DNA of 9,122 bases from JANRKG01 sp033763635. Lineage in GTDB: Bacteria; Cyanobacteriota; Cyanobacteriia; GCF-001939115. The stretch lies in NCBI GenBank assembly GCA_033763635.1, contig JANRKG010000032.1:1-9122 (forward strand), read 5' to 3'. The translations under genes and the position numbers were made by a program. Below, in pieces: positions 5,077-9,122 of this stretch (the first letter of the stretch is position 1; the number at the start of each line of letters is the position of its first letter). Below the pieces are notes generated by a model. The model saw only the letters and a list, made by a program, of their open reading frames with translations, made no database searches and was not told where the DNA came from.

Positions 5077-7563
5077 GTGATTAACTCGCAAGCTACTTTA
5101 AATCGTTTTAAAAGGATTCTGCTGATCCTGTCCATCGCCCTGATTTATTACGCCACTGCAAAACTTGGTCAATATCTCGCGATTCCTCCCGGATTTATCA
5201 CTCCCGTCTATCCCCCATCAGGTATTGCGCTCGCTGCAATCCTGTTGTTGGGCTACCGCATGTGGTGGGGACTCTGGTTAGGGGCAGTGGTGGCAGCGAC
5301 ATGGCCCCTCTGGGCGAATACAGGTATCTTGTCCATGTCTGTTGTGTCGGGTGCTGGCATTGCTACGGGTTCTGTTCTCCAGGCGCTAATCGGAGCATGG
5401 CTCATCCGGCGATACCTTGGCTACCATTCACTCTTTGGCAATGCGCCCAATGTCGCAAAATTTACAGGAATTGAGCTTGTTAGTTGCATGGTCAGTCCCA
5501 CCTTCGGGACCACAACGATGCTTCTCTGTGGCTTTATCAAAGGTGACAACTATGCCATGAGTTGGCTCACCTTCTGGTTAGGAGATGCGATCGGTGTTTT
5601 AGTTGTCGCTCCTTTGCTGTTGTTGTGGATTCTGCATTGGTTTTACAAACGCAACCCTTCAGCCTCTAAACCGCCCCATTCTGGAAGCCAGTCCCGACGA
5701 CGATCGCTACAAGCGAATCTCGAAGTGGGAGCCTGGGCTTTTTCCCTGGTGGGCGTGGGGATGGTGGCCTTTGGCATTGGTTATCCTGTGGAATATTTGC
5801 TCATTCCCCTGTTGGTATGGTCGGCGTTTCGGGCGGAGCAGCGGTTTACAGTGGTGGCGATCGTCCTGGTGTCGGCTCTCGCCATTACAGGAGCCATTCG
5901 GGGCACCAGTTCCTTCAACCGGGATACCCTGAACGAGTCCCTTCTGTTGTTACAGGCGTTTATTGGCACCGTCACCGTCACAACCCTCATCCTGTCAGCG
6001 GTGATTATTGAACGGGAACAGGTGAAAGCGCGTTTGGAGCGGGTAAACGAAGAGTTAGAGTCTAAGGTTGAAGAACGCACTGCCGCCTTGAAGCAATCAA
6101 AGGAAACGGCAGAAGTCGCCAGTCGTGCCAAGAGTGAATTTTTGGCAAACATGAGCCATGAGCTACGCACACCCCTCAACGGCATCCTGGGCTATGCCCA
6201 GATTCTCAGCCGTTCTCAAGATTGGGGAGAGAAGGAACAGAAGGGCGTTGACATCATTTACCAGTGCGGTTCCCATTTGCTGACGCTGATTAATGACATT
6301 CTCGATATCTCTAAAATAGAGGCCCGTCGCTTAGAACTGTCTCCCCACACGGTTCATCTCCCTGCCTTGCTTCAGGGTATTGCTGAGATTGTAGGAATTC
6401 GAGCCGAACAAAAAGGAATTGATTTTATCTATCTTCCAGACCCCAATTTGCCGGAGGGCATTGAGGTTGATGAAAAACGGTTGCGGCAGGTGTTGATTAA
6501 CCTGTTGGGAAATGCAGTGAAGTTTACCGATCAGGGCAAAGTAACGTTCCGGGTCGAACAAATCGCCCCAGATTCCTGCAATGGGGCCACCCGAACCGTA
6601 ACAACCCATCTCCGCTTTCACATTAGCGACACAGGCATTGGAATACCTGCCGATGTACTCGATCGCATCTTCCAGCCCTTTGAACAGGTCAGTAGCCAGA
6701 AACGAAATTCTGAAGGGACGGGGTTAGGGCTAGCGATCAGTCAGACGATCGCGGAATTGATGGGGAGCCGAATTCAGGTTAGAAGCCAGATGGGAGTCGG
6801 CAGCACGTTTTTCTTTGAGATCGAACTGCCCATCTCAACCGAGTGGCAACAAACCCCTTTGCACGACAGAGGCAAAGCCCTAATTGGGTATCAGGGCGAT
6901 CGTCAAACCCTCCTGGTGATTGACGACAAGTGGGAAAATCGCTCAGTGATCGTCAATCTTCTGGAACCCCTGGGCTTTACGGTTGTGGAAGCGGAAGATG
7001 GACAGGAGGGACTTCGCAAAGCCAGCGAGGTAAAGCCAAATCTGATCATCACCGATATCCTGATGCCTGTCATGGATGGGTATCAATTTCTTCAGACCAT
7101 TCGGCAATCTGAAACCCTGAAGCATTTACCGATTATTGTTTCCTCGGCTTCCGTGTCCAGTATGGATCAGCAACAGAGCTTGAATGCAGGGGGAAATGAT
7201 TTCCTTACCAAACCTGTAGAGGCCGAAGAACTGTTCCAAAAACTTCGTCATCATCTGAAACTTACCTGGATTTACGAACCCCCCGTCTCTCGCAATGAGC
7301 CGACCCAGCCCCCTGCTTCGGAAGCGCAGACTTCCCTGCCTCCATCCTTCGTAATCCCTCCCTCAGAAGACCTGACCCATCTCTTGCACCTGGCTCAGCA
7401 AGGACGATTAAAGAAACTAACCGAGAAAGCAAACGCCCTATCACAACACAATCCTCAGTACGAACCTTTAATGCGACAGTTGCTAGATCTCAGCAAAGGC
7501 TTTCAAGTGGAGAAACTGGAAGGGTTGCTTCAGCAACTCCTCAGTGAAGTTCCCTGTGCTTAA
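5077..7563 (+). CDS. MASE1-type membrane hybrid sensor histidine kinase with C-terminal receiver domain
   Basis: This 828-residue two-component sensor autophosphorylates on a histidine and can pass the phosphate to its own receiver. Residues ~10-310 form a polytopic MASE1 sensor with many membrane segments; YPPSGIALAAILLLG (45-59) is a hallmark stretch. A coiled linker (312-350) leads to HisKA with the H-box SHELRTPLNG and His361. The HATPase_c domain has an N-box ending at Asn479, DTGIGIP with Asp518, and GTGLGLAI (547-554). The receiver (610-730) has the acidic pair Asp616/Asp617, phospho-acceptor Asp660 and Lys712. After a Pro-rich linker, residues 763-828 form a helical tail with no obvious HPt histidine motif. 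The start is GTG at 5077, because an in-frame TGA at 5068 excludes anything earlier and later starts would cut the first membrane segment; there is no Shine-Dalgarno. It lies 52 bases before the next kinase, probably in one operon. The ligand is unknown. Confidence 0.93.
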   Translation: MINSQATLNRFKRILLILSIALIYYATAKLGQYLAIPPGFITPVYPPSGIALAAILLLGYRMWWGLWLGAVVAATWPLWANTGILSMSVVSGAGIATGSVLQALIGAWLIRRYLGYHSLFGNAPNVAKFTGIELVSCMVSPTFGTTTMLLCGFIKGDNYAMSWLTFWLGDAIGVLVVAPLLLLWILHWFYKRNPSASKPPHSGSQSRRRSLQANLEVGAWAFSLVGVGMVAFGIGYPVEYLLIPLLVWSAFRAEQRFTVVAIVLVSALAITGAIRGTSSFNRDTLNESLLLLQAFIGTVTVTTLILSAVIIEREQVKARLERVNEELESKVEERTAALKQSKETAEVASRAKSEFLANMSHELRTPLNGILGYAQILSRSQDWGEKEQKGVDIIYQCGSHLLTLINDILDISKIEARRLELSPHTVHLPALLQGIAEIVGIRAEQKGIDFIYLPDPNLPEGIEVDEKRLRQVLINLLGNAVKFTDQGKVTFRVEQIAPDSCNGATRTVTTHLRFHISDTGIGIPADVLDRIFQPFEQVSSQKRNSEGTGLGLAISQTIAELMGSRIQVRSQMGVGSTFFFEIELPISTEWQQTPLHDRGKALIGYQGDRQTLLVIDDKWENRSVIVNLLEPLGFTVVEAEDGQEGLRKASEVKPNLIITDILMPVMDGYQFLQTIRQSETLKHLPIIVSSASVSSMDQQQSLNAGGNDFLTKPVEAEELFQKLRHHLKLTWIYEPPVSRNEPTQPPASEAQTSLPPSFVIPPSEDLTHLLHLAQQGRLKKLTEKANALSQHNPQYEPLMRQLLDLSKGFQVEKLEGLLQQLLSEVPCA

Positions 7564-7615
7564 ACCGCAATTGCTCAAAATCGTTCCCTGTATTGAAGAA
7601 GTTGGTGAATCAGTC

Positions 7616-8926
7616 ATGAAAGACACTCAGTTAATTTTGGTGGTGGATGACACACCAGCAAACCTGGATGTAATCGCAGAGGCGTTGGATGATGCGGGCT
7701 TTGAGGTGGCGATCGCCACAGATGGAGAGCGGGCGATTCGACAGGCGGGTCTCAGTCATCCCGATTTGATTTTGCTGGATGTGATGATGCCCGGAATTGA
7801 TGGCTTTGAAACCTGCCGTCGCCTCAAAGCATCTGCTACAACCTGCGACATTCCGATCATTTTCATGACCGCTCTGTCTGACACGCTGGACAAAGTGAAA
7901 GGGTTCGAGTTGGGAGCGGTTGATTACGTCACGAAGCCATTTCAGGAGGCGGAACTGCTTGCCCGTGTCACGACCCAACTTAAGTTACGCCATCTGCACC
8001 ACACCCTCGAACAACAGGTCGAAAAACGCACCTCAGAACTACAAAAGGCGCTTGTACAGGTCAAACAATCCCAGATGCAATTAGTGCAATCGGAGAAGAT
8101 GGCGGTGTTGGGGCAGTTGGTGGCTGGGGTTGCCCATGAGATTAATAATCCTGTGAACTTCATTCATGGCAATCTCACCCACGTTCAGAGTTATGTGGAA
8201 GATTTGTTATCGTTCGTGCGGCTCTGTGAACAACACAAGGCCAATCTCCCGCCCGAACTTCAGTACGCTGCCACAGATTTAGACCTGGAATTCATTCAAT
8301 CCGATCTGCCGAAAACCCTGAAATCCATGAAGGTCGGAACGCATCGGATCTGTGAAATTGTCCGATCGCTCCGTAATTTCTCCCGTCTCGACGAAGCCGA
8401 GTGGAAAGCGGTGGATATCCATGAAGGGATCGACAGTACCCTGCTCATTCTGCAACACCGTCTCAAGAGTAAACCCGACCATCCCGAAATCCAGATCGTT
8501 CAAGAATACGGACAACTTCCCCTTGTGGAATGTTATGCCGGGTCTTTGAATCAGGTGTTCATGAATATCCTGGCAAACGCGATCGATGCCCTGGAAGAAG
8601 TCAGCACCCACCACACCTCTGCTGAGAATCAAGCCCATCCAGGTCGCATCACGATTCAAACGACGATGATAGATTCCCAGTGGGTACAGATTACGATCGC
8701 TGATAATGGAACAGGCATTCCGAAAGAAACTGAACAGCGTATTTTCGACCCGTTCTTCACCACCAAACCCGTAGGCAAAGGGACAGGCATGGGCCTATCG
8801 ATCAGCTATCAAATTGTGACAGAGAAACACCAGGGCAAGCTGATCTGCCACTCCACCCCCGGTCAGGGAACGAAATTTATGATTCAGATTCCAGTACGCC
8901 AGCAAATTCATCGGGCATCTGCCTGA
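7616..8926 (+). CDS. Receiver-domain-led soluble sensor histidine kinase
   Basis: From ATG 7616 the protein has 436 residues and no membrane segment. Residues 5-122 are a receiver: Asp11/Asp12, phospho-acceptor Asp55 in LLDVMMPG, Thr85 and Lys107. A coiled coil (~124-160) leads to a HisKA domain whose H-box GVAHEINNPVNF carries His174; this H-box form is common in cyanobacterial REC-kinases. HATPase_c follows, with the N-box at Asn317-Asn321, DNGTGIP with Asp363, and GTGMGLSI (389-396). The layout suggests that phosphorylation of the receiver by another kinase controls the catalytic half, and the hybrid kinase encoded just upstream is the natural candidate partner. An in-frame GTG at 7544 would add 24 residues and overlap the upstream gene by 20 bases. 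ATG 7616 is preferred because the receiver fold starts right after it, although neither has a clear Shine-Dalgarno. No output domain is present, so the downstream target is not in the window. Confidence 0.92.
   Translation: MKDTQLILVVDDTPANLDVIAEALDDAGFEVAIATDGERAIRQAGLSHPDLILLDVMMPGIDGFETCRRLKASATTCDIPIIFMTALSDTLDKVKGFELGAVDYVTKPFQEAELLARVTTQLKLRHLHHTLEQQVEKRTSELQKALVQVKQSQMQLVQSEKMAVLGQLVAGVAHEINNPVNFIHGNLTHVQSYVEDLLSFVRLCEQHKANLPPELQYAATDLDLEFIQSDLPKTLKSMKVGTHRICEIVRSLRNFSRLDEAEWKAVDIHEGIDSTLLILQHRLKSKPDHPEIQIVQEYGQLPLVECYAGSLNQVFMNILANAIDALEEVSTHHTSAENQAHPGRITIQTTMIDSQWVQITIADNGTGIPKETEQRIFDPFFTTKPVGKGTGMGLSISYQIVTEKHQGKLICHSTPGQGTKFMIQIPVRQQIHRASA
7706..7719. repeat. Perfect HIP1 site inside the second kinase gene
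   Basis: GCGATCGC at 7709-7716 sits in the 14-base palindrome GTGGCGATCGCCAC. It is the one full HIP1 octamer I found; most other CGATCG hexamers in the window match the octamer on one side only. HIP1 is a highly repeated palindrome of many cyanobacterial genomes. Confidence 0.8.
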
Positions 8927-8969
8927 CAAGCAGGGGATCAAAAAATGTTAAGTTTAATAACGTTCATTC

Positions 8970-8990
8970 CTCAGCCCTGAGTCTTTTTTC
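8970..8990 (+). terminator. Weak terminator-like hairpin before the last gene
   Basis: CTCAG (8970-8974) and CTGAG (8977-8981) face each other across two bases; the innermost pair cannot form, so about four pairs remain around a CCC-containing loop. TCTTTTTTC follows, with six T at 8984-8989. It lies 44 bases after the kinase stop and directly before the next ATG. The stem is short, so this may be chance or part of the next gene's leader. Confidence 0.25.
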
Positions 8991-8991
8991 T

Positions 8992-9122
8992 ATGCCTGTC
9001 CTCCGTTCCCTTTTTGGATTCGTGATGGTCCTGTTCCTCACCGTGACAGCGTTACCATTGCCCGCGCACGCTGCCAGTTCCGCTGCCATTCGCGCCTACG
9101 ATGACACAGAAGTTGCACGGGA
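8992..9122 (+). CDS. Exported, probably thylakoid-lumenal protein, N-terminal fragment (possibly pentapeptide-repeat family)
   Basis: Forty-three codons are visible before the window ends. They encode a Sec-type signal peptide: MPVLRS with one Arg, a hydrophobic core from about residue 7 to 24, and an Ala-X-Ala site (AHA, residues 25-27) before ASSAAIRAYDDTEVAR. The mature start, SAAIRAYDDTEV, reminds me of cyanobacterial pentapeptide-repeat proteins of the thylakoid lumen, but no repeat is visible yet, so this is a recollection and not evidence. The ATG is preceded by a pyrimidine run (TCTTTTTTCT) and no Shine-Dalgarno, which is common in cyanobacteria. Upstream, GTTA (8947) and TAAC (8958) form a small palindrome around an AT-rich core that could be a promoter or operator. 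Confidence 0.7.
   Translation, partial: MPVLRSLFGFVMVLFLTVTALPLPAHAASSAAIRAYDDTEVAR

Noticed and set aside
5781..6185. 134-codon open frame on the - strand
   Set aside because: It is a shadow of the hybrid kinase, where the + strand encodes the last membrane segments and the H-box.
7544..7615. GTG start for the second kinase, overlapping the first kinase by 20 bases
   Set aside because: It has no ribosome site, and the added 24 residues lie outside the receiver fold; ATG 7616 directly precedes it.

Overview
The window is cyanobacterial chromosome. It opens with the 3' end of psbA (photosystem II D1 protein). The hexamer CGATCG, the core of the cyanobacterial HIP1 repeat GCGATCGC, occurs roughly thirty times, and the two-component proteins have typical cyanobacterial architectures. 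The sequence does not fix the genus. All genes recognised lie on the + strand. I found no RNA gene, CRISPR array, insertion sequence or phage gene.

Layout. (1) Positions 2-316 hold the last 104 residues of D1, followed by a strong intrinsic terminator (346-374). (2) Positions 587-3927 hold a two-gene, translationally coupled unit: a small bactofilin and a 976-residue membrane protein. The N-terminal ~190 residues of the large protein resemble the acyltransferase PlsY, but with its catalytic motifs eroded. The rest has the ATP-grasp, acceptor and swivelling phospho-histidine layout of rifampin phosphotransferase/PEP-synthase-like dikinases. This unit is the least ordinary part of the window. 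(3) Positions 3999-4673 encode a chorismate lyase of the cyanobacterial/plastid (Ycf21) type, which should make 4-hydroxybenzoate for plastoquinone. (4) Positions 4674-5076 are a 400-base, partly AT-rich intergenic region with three inverted repeats and no credible gene. (5) Positions 5077-8926 hold two consecutive signalling genes: a MASE1-type hybrid histidine kinase ending in a REC domain and a helical tail, then a soluble kinase with an N-terminal REC domain. (6) From 8992 to the window end is the start of an exported, probably thylakoid-lumenal, protein.

How the genes may work together. D1 binds plastoquinone at the QB site and chorismate lyase feeds plastoquinone synthesis, so two photosynthesis-related functions lie close together, although they are separated by the terminator and an unrelated unit. 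The bactofilin may scaffold the membrane phosphotransferase, because the ATGA overlap ties their translation; the acceptor of that enzyme is unknown. The two kinases could form a phosphorelay, but no DNA-binding response regulator and no obvious HPt domain is present in the window. All functions are assigned by reading motifs by eye; no database search was run.
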